From assembly GCA_964645285.1 (NCBI GenBank), contig CAZYDR010000045.1:1-29712 (forward strand): a stretch of DNA of 29,712 nucleotides. Direction: 5' to 3'. The translations under genes were made by a program, and so were the position numbers. The notes beneath the pieces were generated by a model that saw only the letters and a list, made by a program, of their open reading frames with translations, did not search any database and had not been told where the DNA came from. Positions 1 to 8,847 of the stretch are shown here, piece after piece (within the stretch, counting starts at the first letter, position 1; each line of letters begins with the position of its first letter). The DNA comes from JAYZAP01 sp964645285. Its GTDB lineage: Bacteria; Pseudomonadota; Alphaproteobacteria; JAAXGF01.

Positions 1-694
1 AGCCGGCCACGTTGTCGAGGAAATAGCGGTCATGGGTGACCGCCACCACGGTGCCCTCGTAGTCGTGGAGGAAACGCTCGAGCCAGGCCACGGATTCCGC
101 GTCCAGGTGGTTGGTCGGCTCATCGAGCAACAGCATGTCCGGCTTTTTCAGCAACAACCGACAAAGCGCGACACGGCGGCGCTCACCGCCCGACAGGGTC
201 GTCACGTCGGCGTCGCCCGGCGGGCAGCGCAAAGCGTCCATGGCGATCTCGACGGTGCGGCCGATGTCCCAGCCGTCGGCGGCCTCGATCTTCTCCTGAA
301 GCTCGGCTTGCTCAGCCAGCAGAGCATCCATCTCTTCGGCGTCGATATCCTCACCGAAGCGTGCCGAGACCTCATCAAAACGGTCGAGCAGCCCCTTGAT
401 GGCGCCGACTCCCTGCATGACGTTGCCCTCGACGTCGAGGCTTTCATCGAGCTCCGGCTCCTGGGGCAAATAGCCGACCCGGACGCCGTCGGCCGCCCAG
501 GCCTCGCCGTCGATGTCGCTTTCAATCCCTGCCATGATCTTCAACAGGGTCGACTTGCCGGCGCCGTTGAGACCGAGAACGCCGATCTTGGCGCCGGGCA
601 GAAAGGCGAGCGTGATATCGCGCAACACCTGGCGTCCGCCTGGATAAATCTTGTTCAGGTGGCGCATCACATAAATGTACTGATAGGCGGCCAT
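1..694 (-). CDS. ettA: EttA-type ABC-F ATPase, N-terminal part (cut by window edge)
   Basis: This is an ABC-F family ATPase, cytosolic and ribosome-associated. Known EttA binds the ribosomal E site and gates entry into the elongation cycle according to ATP level. The visible 231 residues hold the first ABC domain. They begin MAAYQYIYVMRHLNKIYP, then show Walker A GLNGAGKST, the signature LSGGERRR and Walker B LLLDEPTNHLD followed by the switch region AVTHDRYFLDN. The start is the ATG whose complement lies at 692-694; the family normally begins at this point. The second ABC domain lies beyond position 1. It is divergent from the EamA gene that follows, with about 157 bases between them. I see no lesion in the visible part. 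Assignment to EttA rather than another ABC-F paralogue rests on the N-terminal sequence and is quite secure. Confidence 0.93.
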   Translation of the reverse strand, partial: MAAYQYIYVMRHLNKIYPGGRQVLRDITLAFLPGAKIGVLGLNGAGKSTLLKIMAGIESDIDGEAWAADGVRVGYLPQEPELDESLDVEGNVMQGVGAIKGLLDRFDEVSARFGEDIDAEEMDALLAEQAELQEKIEAADGWDIGRTVEIAMDALRCPPGDADVTTLSGGERRRVALCRLLLKKPDMLLLDEPTNHLDAESVAWLERFLHDYEGTVVAVTHDRYFLDNVAG

Positions 695-851
695 GGTCGT
701 CTCCGTCGGGGAAGGGGCGCGCGGTTGTAGCTGATTAGACGTCCCTAGCGCAACGTAGGGTTTCGAATAATGTCCGACACAGGCCACGGACGCATTTGCC
801 TTGGCCCGCGAATCCGTTAGGTTCCGGGTCGGTTTCAACGCGGACCGGACG

Positions 852-1757
852 ATGAGCAGCAACAATACAATGCCGAATTTAGCGGTGATGATGTCGGGCG
901 TGGTGTGGGGCGTCACCTGGCTGCCGCTGCGGGCATTGGAGAATGGCGGCTTCGACGGCGCCTGGACGCCCCTGCCGCCGATCCTGGCCGGCGTCATAAT
1001 GCTCCTGCCGTTCGTGCTGTGGCGCTGGCGGCGGGCGGCGGCGGCGGGCTGGCCCTTGGCCGTCATGTGCATGGCCAGTGGCACCGGCTACGCGCTTTAC
1101 TCCGACGCCCTGCTGCTAACCGAGGTCGTCACCGCGATTCTGCTGTTCTACCTGACCCCGGTGTGGGGCACGATTCTGGCGCGGCTGTTCCTGGGCCAGC
1201 CGATTACGACCATTCGCATGGTCGCCATTGCTCTCGGTTTCGCCGGGCTGTGGGTCATCCTCGGCGTCGACGGCGGCTTTCCCATACCCCGGGGGCTGGG
1301 TGATTGGCTCGGGCTGGTATCGGGCATAATCTGGGCCGGCGCCACGGTCGGCTTCCGCAAACGCCCAGAGACCGACCCCACCCTGATGGCGTTCTACTAC
1401 CTTCTCGGCACGCTGATCGCGGCGCTGATTATTGTTTTCGCATTCATGCCGCTTGACGGCGGCGTTTGGCATCGCCTGGCAACGGCAACCCTGGCCAACG
1501 TCCCGCTGATCCTGCTCAGCGGCGCCATTATGTATGCCGCCACCATGGTCCTTCAGGTATGGGCCAGTCAGCGTCTCGACCCGGGACGCGTCGGCGTGCT
1601 GCTGATGATCGAAGTACCGGTGGCGGTGACCACGGCGGCGCTATTCACGGACGAGCCGTTCGGCTGGCGCCAGGTTATCGGCGGCGGCCTGATCCTGTCG
1701 GCCGCCGGCGCCGAACTATTGTTTCCCACCGCCTTGGCGTCGCCGAAGAATTCGTAG
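852..1757 (+). CDS. EamA/DMT-family membrane transporter
   Basis: This is a drug/metabolite transporter superfamily protein of 301 residues with about ten hydrophobic segments in two EamA repeats. The first repeat ends near the LGFAGLWVILG segment and the second near GGGLILSAAGAELLF. The glutamate-containing segment MIEVPVAVTTAALFTDEP is typical of the second repeat. Such proteins export amino acids or other small metabolites, but the substrate cannot be read from sequence. The ATG at 852 is chosen because the hydrophobic first helix starts shortly after it; an in-frame ATG at 870 is the alternative, and neither has a strong ribosome-binding site. The gene ends in two consecutive TAG codons (1755-1760). 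The next gene starts 50 bases on in the same direction and may be co-transcribed. Confidence 0.88.
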   Translation: MSSNNTMPNLAVMMSGVVWGVTWLPLRALENGGFDGAWTPLPPILAGVIMLLPFVLWRWRRAAAAGWPLAVMCMASGTGYALYSDALLLTEVVTAILLFYLTPVWGTILARLFLGQPITTIRMVAIALGFAGLWVILGVDGGFPIPRGLGDWLGLVSGIIWAGATVGFRKRPETDPTLMAFYYLLGTLIAALIIVFAFMPLDGGVWHRLATATLANVPLILLSGAIMYAATMVLQVWASQRLDPGRVGVLLMIEVPVAVTTAALFTDEPFGWRQVIGGGLILSAAGAELLFPTALASPKNS

Positions 1758-1807
1758 TAGAACGGAGGACATCCGAATACCCAAAGCCCGATAGAGGAGG
1801 GGTGGTG

Positions 1808-3312
1808 ATGGCAAGGCTGGTAGAGTTCCCCCAGGACATGGAACGCGAAGTCCGGTTCGTCGAAGACACCGATCCCGGTCAGATCATTCAAGCGACAATC
1901 GACAAATTGCGCGCCGGTGAAGCACCCAATACGCTGATGACTGCCGCGGCCCTGGCGATCAGCCGGTCATGCGAGCTGCCGCCCGACAATCACGGCGGGC
2001 CGGTTCATCCCATCGCCGGCATTCACGCCACCCACCAACAGGCCGGCCGGCTCGACGGTGAATGGGGCTTTGTTCCGGTGATCCAGAGCGTGGCTCTGGC
2101 CAACAAGCATATTCATTCGCCCGACATGGGCCCGACAGTGATGGCGGCCATCGAGCCGGTTGAGGACAGCGGCGATGTCGAAGCCATGCTCGACGCTTTC
2201 GCCGTCGCCCTGATGAAACGCCAGTCGCGCCAGGCTGAACGGCTCCTCGTCGCCTTGATCAAGACCGTCAAACCGGGCCAAATTCTCAACGCCATGCTGA
2301 CCGTGGCGCTGCCGCAGAATGCCTTCGACGACCATTTTTCCTCTATCCCCTGTTTGCCATCCGGGCCCTCGACGACATCGGCTGGAAATGGGCCGAGGCG
2401 GTATTGCGGCCGCCCGTACGCTATCTGTCGCGCCATCCCATGGTCGAACAGCGGCCCGGTTTCAACTCCGATTTCGTCGCCGGCGACATTAAGTTTTATC
2501 GGCGCTTCGGCGAACTCGAGGCGATGATCGACGAGTTCGGCCTGACCGATGGCAGTGTGACGGTCGAAACGTCCGGCGACGAATCCGAGGCCATTGCTGC
2601 CCTAACCGAGACCATCGGCCACGTCGATGACATCACCACCATTGGCCGTCTGGTCGCCAAGGGACTTGGCGACGGCCTGTCGTTGACCGGCGCCGGCGAA
2701 GCTCTGTCCATCGGCGGCGCCATGCTGTTCCTGCGCTCGCGCTCGGGCAATCCGTTCGACGTTCATATCCATACCGGCATCAACGCCCGCCGCTACCTGA
2801 TCGGGCTCGATGGCATCTCCGTCCGTAACAAGATTCTCGGCCTGTTGACTTGGTGCTGGGGCAACGAGGTCCGCTTTATCAACGACATTATCGACTGGCC
2901 CGTGGGCTGCGATGTGTCGGCTACCGACCTCGGCCAGGTCGGCCTGCTGGCCGCCATCGAGGCGAGTATCACGACCCAGCCGGTGGTCCATGCCTTCGAC
3001 AGCGGCGTCAATGTCGACGCGCTTGAACTGACCGACGCGGCGCAGGAACCCATGGCCCTGGCCCAGCAATATGCCGAGGCGGGCTACGACGCCGCTGCAT
3101 TCTTCGCCATGATCAGCCAGTTCACCTGCCACGACGACGTCAGCGAGATGCACGCCTACAAGCTGCAGCAGGCTGCCTTCGAGGAATACAACGCCACCTG
3201 CGAGCGGTACCGCTGGATGCACATGGTCTCGGCCGCCAAGCACGCCGCCTGCGTGGTCGAGATGGTGCCCAAGGAAGTCTATCCCGAGGTTCGCGCCCGG
3301 CTCGACGCCTAG
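1808..3312 (+). pseudogene. Conserved helical protein of unknown function, broken by a one-base frameshift
   Basis: I do not recognise a named family. With one base restored the product would be 501 residues, mostly alpha-helical and without membrane segments or signal peptide. It has conserved-looking His-rich stretches: HGGPVHPIAGIHATHQQ near residue 58, ALANKHIHSPDMGP near 97, and CWGNEVRFINDII later. The start ATG at 1808 follows a strong AGGAGGGG site at 1795-1802. The frame is lost near 2338, in a run of five T. The upstream frame reads through DDHF and then turns to nonsense, while the +2 frame continues with a plausible LYPLFAIRALDDIGWKWAEA. Inserting one T joins the two perfectly. 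It lies 20 bases upstream of the Rieske oxygenase gene, also damaged, so the two probably formed one operon and share a pathway. Replication slippage and sequencing error both fit a T-run deletion. Confidence 0.75.
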
Positions 3313-3332
3313 GTGATTGAGGAAGAGTGAAG

Positions 3333-4457
3333 ATGGCGACCCGTTCAATTGCGCGCCTTGATCGGGGCGACCGGTTCCACCCGGACCCCGAGCGCTCCTA
3401 CACTCTACCGTCGCGCTACTACTACGACGAAGACATCTATCAGCGCGAACACGAGGCAATTTTCTACAAGAACTGGCTTTATGTGTGCCATAGCGAGACC
3501 GTGCGCGAGTCCGGTGACTACACCACCTTCGAGACAGCCGATCAGAACATCATCGTGGTGCGCAGCAAAGATGGCGTGCTGCGGGCGTTCTATAACGTCT
3601 GCGCCCATCGCGCCCACGAACTGCTCAAGGGCTAGGGCCGCACCAAGGTTATCACCTGCCCCTATCACGCCTGGAGCTACCATATCGACGGCACCCTGCG
3701 CACCGCCCGGGGCAGCGAGAAGGTCGAAGGCTTCAACAACGACGAATTCTGCCTGACCCCGGTCAGGGTCGAGGAATTCTGCAACTTCGTCTTCGTCAAC
3801 CTCGATGACCAAGCAGCGTCCTTGGCCGAACAGTCAGGTGGACTCGAAGCCGATATTCGCGGCTTTGCCCCGGACCTCGAACAACTGACCCACGCCCACC
3901 GGCTAACCTTCGACATGAAGGCCAACTGGAAGAACGTCATCGACAACTTCCTGGAATGCTATCACTGCCCGACCGCCCACCCGGCGTTTGTCGGGCTGAT
4001 CGACCTCGACACCTATCGCATCGTCAACCACGGTATCTATTCGACCCATCACGACCGCGCCGGAGGCCGCGAGAACAACGCCTACGACACAATTGACGCA
4101 GACGTGCAGGACCACGCGGTGTGGTAGCTGTGGCCCAACACCTGCATTCTGCGCTATCCGGGCAGTAGCAATATCATGACCATGCGCATGATTCCCAGCG
4201 GGCCCGAGACGACCCATGAAATTACCGATTTCTATTTTCTCGACAACACCCCGAATGCAACCCAGACCGAGGCTATCGCCTACGTCAACGACGTGCTCAC
4301 CCCCGAGGACATCGCCATCGTCGAAAGCGTCCAGCACGGCCTCCACAGCAGGGGCTACAACCAGGGCCGTTTCATGGTCGACGAGGAACGCTCCGGACTG
4401 AGCGAGCACGGCGTGCATTATTTCCATTCCCTGGTGCTAAACGCGCTGGCAGAATGA
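3333..4457 (+). pseudogene. Rieske-type oxygenase alpha subunit (quaternary-amine demethylase type) with two in-frame TAG codons
   Basis: Read through, the 374 codons give a complete Rieske non-haem iron oxygenase, the family that includes glycine betaine, stachydrine and carnitine monooxygenases. The [2Fe-2S] ligands are C90, H92, C109 and H112 (CAHR and CPYH), with the usual 16-residue spacing. The mononuclear iron motif NFLECYHCPTAH is near residues 205-217. TAG occurs at codon 101 (3633-3635), between the two halves of the Rieske motif, and at codon 265 (4125-4127), before LWPNTC, where relatives often carry an aromatic residue. The frame and all metal ligands are otherwise kept, so the lesions are recent, or are read through, or are errors. 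The start ATG follows GAGGAAG by eight bases. The betaine ABC transporter genes follow, which supports a methylated-amine substrate; which amine is not decided. Confidence 0.85.
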
Positions 4458-4609
4458 CAATCAGGGAACCCAATGTATAGACGAGCATGGTGGATTATGA
4501 GTAACCTTAGGGTCAGATATTCGGCCCGCCGTGGAAGACAGGGCTGTTGGGTGGGTTTGTGCCTATCATCACGCACAATAATTCAAACTGAAATTTTAGG
4601 GAGAAACTA

Positions 4610-5590
4610 ATGTTTTGCACGATCAGAAACGCCATGCTCGGCCTTGCCGGGCTCGGTTTGCTTGTTGCGATCGGCCTGGCGATGCCAGCCACCGCCGGCA
4701 GCATTCCGGAAGACAAAGATCCTATTAAGCTGGCAATCAACGAATGGACCGGCCAGCACATCTCGACCCACGTCGCCGGCGAGGTTCTCAAGCGCATGGG
4801 CTACAACGTCGAGTACGTGATCGCGGGCTATTATCCGCAGATGACAGCGCTTGAGGACAACACCATCAGCGCGACCCTGGAGATCTGGAGCTCTAATATC
4901 GGCGAGAACTACGACAAGGCGCTGGCCTCGGGAAACGTCATCGAGATTGGTGATCTCGGCCTTGAGCCGCGGGAAGCTTGGATGTATCCCAAGTACGTCG
5001 CGGACATGTGCCCGGGTCTACCCGATTGGACAGCCCTGAAGAACTGCGCCGATCTGTTCTCATCCCCGGAAACCTTCCCGCAAGGTCGCTTCCTCGACTA
5101 TCCGCTGGATTGGGGCACCACCAACGTCGATCGCATTAATGCCCTAGAGCTCGATTTCGTATCGATCCCGTCGGGTGGCGAGGGTGCGCTGGTCGCCGAG
5201 ATCAAGAGCGCCGTATCGCGCAAGGCCCCGCTGCTATTGCAGTTCTGGGCGCCGCATTGGCTCCATGCCGATATCGAGATGGAGATCGTCCAGCTACCGC
5301 CCTATGCGGCGGGTTGCCACGACGACGCATCCTGGGGCGTCAATCCCGATTCCACCTGGGACTGCGACTGGGAGCTCGGCTACATCAAGAAGATGGTGTG
5401 GATCGGCCTCGGCGATAAGTGGCCTGTTGCGCTCAAGCTACTTCAGGCATACACCCTGACCAACTCCGCGCAGAATGCCATGATGGCCCAGATTGACGTC
5501 GAGGGCCGCGACATCACCGAGGTCGTCAACGAGTGGCTCGACGCCAACGAGTCTACGTGGAAGCCCTGGGTCGATCAGGCCATGATGTAA
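4610..5590 (+). CDS. proX: Glycine betaine/proline ABC transporter substrate-binding protein
   Basis: This is the periplasmic ligand-binding component of an OpuAC/ProX-type importer, 326 residues. An N-terminal signal peptide is evident: charged start MFCTIRN, hydrophobic core LGLAGLGLLVAIGLAM, and a cleavage-like PATAG site near residue 30. The mature part shows the family pattern IKLAINEWTGQ, then EIWSSN, LDYPLDWGTTN and LLLQFWAPHWLHA, with several Trp and Tyr residues of the sort that form the aromatic cage around a quaternary ammonium group. Four Cys residues (in DMCPG, KNCAD, AGCHD and WDCDW) could form periplasmic disulfides. The start has AGGGAG about nine bases upstream. ATPase and permease genes follow in order, so this is the first gene of a proXVW operon. 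A hairpin after its stop may let it be expressed above the membrane parts. Ligand range (betaine, proline betaine, carnitine, choline) is not resolved. Confidence 0.92.
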   Translation: MFCTIRNAMLGLAGLGLLVAIGLAMPATAGSIPEDKDPIKLAINEWTGQHISTHVAGEVLKRMGYNVEYVIAGYYPQMTALEDNTISATLEIWSSNIGENYDKALASGNVIEIGDLGLEPREAWMYPKYVADMCPGLPDWTALKNCADLFSSPETFPQGRFLDYPLDWGTTNVDRINALELDFVSIPSGGEGALVAEIKSAVSRKAPLLLQFWAPHWLHADIEMEIVQLPPYAAGCHDDASWGVNPDSTWDCDWELGYIKKMVWIGLGDKWPVALKLLQAYTLTNSAQNAMMAQIDVEGRDITEVVNEWLDANESTWKPWVDQAMM

Positions 5591-5617
5591 GTGCCTTCGG
5601 GCAATCGAAGCAATGTA

Positions 5618-5654
5618 CGGGGCTGGGCAGTTGTCCGGCCCCGTCGCATGCGAC
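5618..5654 (+). promoter_or_regulatory. Intercistronic hairpin and 12-bp palindrome between proX and proV
   Basis: CGGGGCTGG at 5618-5626 pairs with CCGGCCCCG at 5635-5643, giving nine base pairs (one G-T) around an eight-base loop. The perfect 12-base palindrome GTCGCATGCGAC follows at 5643-5654, eleven bases before the proV start. There is no T-run, so this is not a standard intrinsic terminator. A hairpin after a binding-protein gene commonly protects its transcript end and lowers expression of downstream genes; that role is inference here. Confidence 0.5.
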
Positions 5655-5664
5655 AATATTAAGG

Positions 5665-6732
5665 ATGACGAGTAACAACACCGCCGGTGGCGACATCAAA
5701 CTGTCGTGCCGCAACCTGTGGAAAGTCTACGGCAAACAGCCCGAGGATTTTTTCCCGGCTTCAAATGGCGTCGTCGCCGACACCCACGACCATACCGAAC
5801 ATATCCGTAGCTCGGGCCATATAGCCGCCGCCTGCAACGTCAGCTTTGACGTTCGGGAGGGCGAGATATTCATCATTATGGGGCTGTCGGGCTCGGGAAA
5901 GTCGACGGTGGTGCGCTGCTTGTCGCGTCTCGTCGAGCCGACCGCCGGCGAGGTGATTTTTGATGGCGAGGACCTGCTCAAGGCCTCGCGCACAGAACTT
6001 ATAGAGATCCGCCGCCACAAGATGGGCATGGTGTTCCAGCACTTCGGGCTGATGCCTCACCTGACAGTGCTGGAGAACGTCGCTTTTCCTCTCAAGGTTC
6101 AGGGCATCGGCCGCGACCAGCGCTTTGCCCGGGCCCAGGAGATGCTTGACTTGGTCGGTCTCGAAGGCCGCGAGGCAGCGTTTCCGCGCCAGCTCTCCGG
6201 CGGTCAGCAGCAACGGGTCGGCATCGCCCGCAGCCTCGCCGTCGAACCCGCCGTGTGGTTTCTCGACGAGCCGTTCTCGGCCCTTGATCCGCTGATCCGA
6301 CGTCAGATGCAGGACGAATTCCTGCGTCTCCAGAAGCTGCTTCATAAGACCATCGTGTTCATTACCCACGACTTCCTTGAGGCCCTGCGACTGGCCGACC
6401 GTATCGCCATCATGAAGGATGGTGAAATCGTCCAGATCGGCTCCCCGGCCGACGTCGTCATGCAGCCCGCCGATGACTACGTCACCGAATTCACCCAGGA
6501 CGTACCGCGGGTCAAAGTCATTACCGCCGGCGATATCATGTCGGCGGACATCGCCGGAGCCAACGGCAGCGCGGCGGTTAGCGTCGATACCACCCTCGAG
6601 AAACTCATGCCCCACTTCAGCCGGGGCATGACTCCGGTGGCGGTCGCCGGTGATGACGGCACCGTGATTGGACAAGTCTCGGCCCAGGATGTTCTGTCGG
6701 CTCTCGCAACCGCCGAGAACGAGCCGCCATGA
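5665..6732 (+). CDS. proV: Glycine betaine ABC transporter ATP-binding protein with C-terminal CBS-like region
   Basis: This is the cytosolic ATPase of the ProXVW importer, 355 residues. Walker A GLSGSGKST is at about 73-81, the Q-loop region is MVFQHFGLMPH, the signature LSGGQQQR starts near 177 and Walker B VWFLDEP is near 198, with the switch His in VFITHDFLEAL. After the ABC domain (about 1-280) there is a CBS-like segment starting GDIMSADI and ending DVLSALATAE. In OpuA-type systems CBS domains sense ionic strength; here only about one domain's worth is present. The start ATG at 5665 follows AAGG; an upstream extension of the frame has no family resemblance. The stop overlaps the permease start (ATGA at 6729-6732), indicating translational coupling. 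No lesion is visible. Confidence 0.93.
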   Translation: MTSNNTAGGDIKLSCRNLWKVYGKQPEDFFPASNGVVADTHDHTEHIRSSGHIAAACNVSFDVREGEIFIIMGLSGSGKSTVVRCLSRLVEPTAGEVIFDGEDLLKASRTELIEIRRHKMGMVFQHFGLMPHLTVLENVAFPLKVQGIGRDQRFARAQEMLDLVGLEGREAAFPRQLSGGQQQRVGIARSLAVEPAVWFLDEPFSALDPLIRRQMQDEFLRLQKLLHKTIVFITHDFLEALRLADRIAIMKDGEIVQIGSPADVVMQPADDYVTEFTQDVPRVKVITAGDIMSADIAGANGSAAVSVDTTLEKLMPHFSRGMTPVAVAGDDGTVIGQVSAQDVLSALATAENEPP

Positions 6733-8843
6733 CGACCGTCGAAGAAGTCCGTGGCCTGACCGACGAAGCGCCGGTTCAGCGCGCCGATTCCGGCCTGATC
6801 ACCTGGTTGGTTATCGCCGCCTTCGCCGCCGCCTGTTTCTACTTTCGCGGCGACTACAAATGGCTGATCGCCTATCCGGACAGTTTCGTGCTGCCGTTCG
6901 CCGACTGGTTCAACGTTATGGCGGATTGGTTCGTCGCGGTCTTCAAGCCACTGTTCCGGGCCCTCAGTTGGGCTCTCGAATGGCCCATGGTCTGGCTCAG
7001 AACCCTACTCCACTGGCTGCCCTGGCCGGCCACAGTAGCCATGGTCGTTGTCATGGCCCACGCGGCGGCCGGTTGGCGCCTCGCCCTGTTCAGCACCATT
7101 GCCCTGGCCTATATGGTCGTCGTCGGCTACTGGGACGAGAGCATGAACACGCTGGCCCTGGTCGGTGTGTCGGTGCCGCTGTCCGTCGGTAGCGGGTTCC
7201 TCATCGGACTGCTCGGCTTCAAGTCGCGTATCGCACGCCGCGTCATCGATCCGACCCTCGATGTCATGCAGACGGTGCCGACTTTCGCCTATTTGGTGCC
7301 GATCATGCTGCTGTTCGGTTTCGGCCCGGTGGTCGGACTGGTGGCCAGCGCCATCTATGCGATTCCGCCCATGGTGCGCAACGTCATACTGGCGCTCAGT
7401 CGGGTGCCCGACGAAATCGTCGAGTCCGGCCAGATGTCGGGTTGCACCAACCGTCAACTGCTGTGGTCGGTGCAGGTTCCAGCCGCCAAACGAGGCATCA
7501 TGATGGGGGTCAACCAAACCATCATGGCGGCCCTCTCCATGGTCATTATCGCCGCCATCATCGGTGGTTTCGCCGACATCGGCTGGGAGGTACTCAGCAC
7601 CATGCGCAAGGCCCAGACCGGCCAGAGCCTGCTGGCCGGCGCCGTCATCGCCCTGATGGCCATGATGATGGACCGCATCAGCCGTGGCTTCACCGAGCGC
7701 TCGGGCGAAGTCCGGGTACAGAGCCGGGCCAACTTCTGGCAGACCAATCGCCATCTATCCCTGGCGCTTGGTCTGGCAGCCGTGTTTGTTGCTGCCGCGG
7801 CGCTCATTCCAGCGCTCCGCACCTATTCTGACACCTTGGTAATCTACCCGGCCGCGGCCATCAACACCGCGGTCGAGAGTTTCACCATGAAATATTTCGA
7901 CGCCACCGAGACCTTGAAAACCTGGGCGCTCTACTACTTCATGTTGCCTATCCGCCTCGGCCTCGACCGCGTGATGATTCCGCGCTTTTGGGGTTTCGCC
8001 ATGACGCCGACGGTAGCGGCGGGATACGCGGTTCTCATCTTTATCCTGGCCGGTGCCGCGTGGCGCAGTTGGAACTGGCGCCCGGCGGTCGGCATCGTCA
8101 TCGCCGCCACCGTGTTCTTCTTCGGCACCATGGGCACGCCGTGGCCGGCGTTCATCCTGGTTGTCGTCGTTCTGGCCTACCAGGTCAGCGGTTGGCATCT
8201 CAGCCTATTTGCCTTGCTCGGTTTGCTGTTCATCTTGATAGCCGGCATCTGGGACCGCGCCATGCTGACCGTCTATCTGGCCTCGGCGGCAGTCTTCCTG
8301 TCCTTCACGCTGGGCGCCACTCTGGGTATTCTAGCGGCCACCAACGACCGCTTCTCGGCCTTCATCCGACCGATCAACGATACCCTTCAAACCATGCCGC
8401 TGTTCGTCTTCCTTATCCCGGTCATCATGGTCTTTCTAGTTGGTGAGTTCTCGGCCCTGCTGGCGATCATCATGTACGCCATCGTACCGTCGATCCGCTA
8501 TACGGAATTCGGCCTACGCAACGTCGATGCGGAGGTTGTCGAGGCCGCTGAATCCATGGGCTGCACCCGGGGCCAGATCCTGCGCCAGGTGAAGCTGCCC
8601 CTGGCGCTGCCCGAGATCATGCTGGGCCTCAATCAGACCGTTATGTACGGCCTCGCCATGTTGGTCATCACCGCGCTTATCGGCACCAAGGGACTTGGCC
8701 AGCTCACCCTTGAGAGCGTAACCAAGTCCAACTTCGGCATCGGCGTCATCGCCGGCGGCGGTATGGCCCTGATCGCCATGATCACCGACCGCATCATCCA
8801 GGCCTGGAGCAACCGCAAAAAGCAAGAGCTCGGCCTGACCTGA
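6729..8843 (+). CDS. proW: Glycine betaine ABC transporter permease, two ProW domains fused in tandem
   Basis: This is an inner-membrane permease of 704 residues, about twice the size of ordinary ProW (roughly 300-350), made of two homologous halves. Each half has several membrane helices and ends in an EAA-type loop that contacts the ATPase. The first loop contains GCTNRQLLWSVQVPAA from about residue 238, followed by GVNQTIMAALSMV. The second contains GCTRGQILRQVKLPLA from about residue 611, followed by GLNQTVMYGLAMLV. The central link around residues 320-400 contains a further hydrophobic stretch. One such polypeptide would supply both permease subunits of the transporter. It overlaps proV by four bases. 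The start has no separate strong ribosome-binding site, consistent with coupling. The stop at 8843 is only four bases from the convergent DUF1127 gene. Confidence 0.92.
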   Translation: MTTVEEVRGLTDEAPVQRADSGLITWLVIAAFAAACFYFRGDYKWLIAYPDSFVLPFADWFNVMADWFVAVFKPLFRALSWALEWPMVWLRTLLHWLPWPATVAMVVVMAHAAAGWRLALFSTIALAYMVVVGYWDESMNTLALVGVSVPLSVGSGFLIGLLGFKSRIARRVIDPTLDVMQTVPTFAYLVPIMLLFGFGPVVGLVASAIYAIPPMVRNVILALSRVPDEIVESGQMSGCTNRQLLWSVQVPAAKRGIMMGVNQTIMAALSMVIIAAIIGGFADIGWEVLSTMRKAQTGQSLLAGAVIALMAMMMDRISRGFTERSGEVRVQSRANFWQTNRHLSLALGLAAVFVAAAALIPALRTYSDTLVIYPAAAINTAVESFTMKYFDATETLKTWALYYFMLPIRLGLDRVMIPRFWGFAMTPTVAAGYAVLIFILAGAAWRSWNWRPAVGIVIAATVFFFGTMGTPWPAFILVVVVLAYQVSGWHLSLFALLGLLFILIAGIWDRAMLTVYLASAAVFLSFTLGATLGILAATNDRFSAFIRPINDTLQTMPLFVFLIPVIMVFLVGEFSALLAIIMYAIVPSIRYTEFGLRNVDAEVVEAAESMGCTRGQILRQVKLPLALPEIMLGLNQTVMYGLAMLVITALIGTKGLGQLTLESVTKSNFGIGVIAGGGMALIAMITDRIIQAWSNRKKQELGLT

Positions 8844-8847
8844 CTCG

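Noticed and set aside
4458..4609. A gene or riboswitch in the gap before proX
   Set aside because: No coding pattern on either strand and no recognisable aptamer structure; only the proX ribosome-binding site is convincing.
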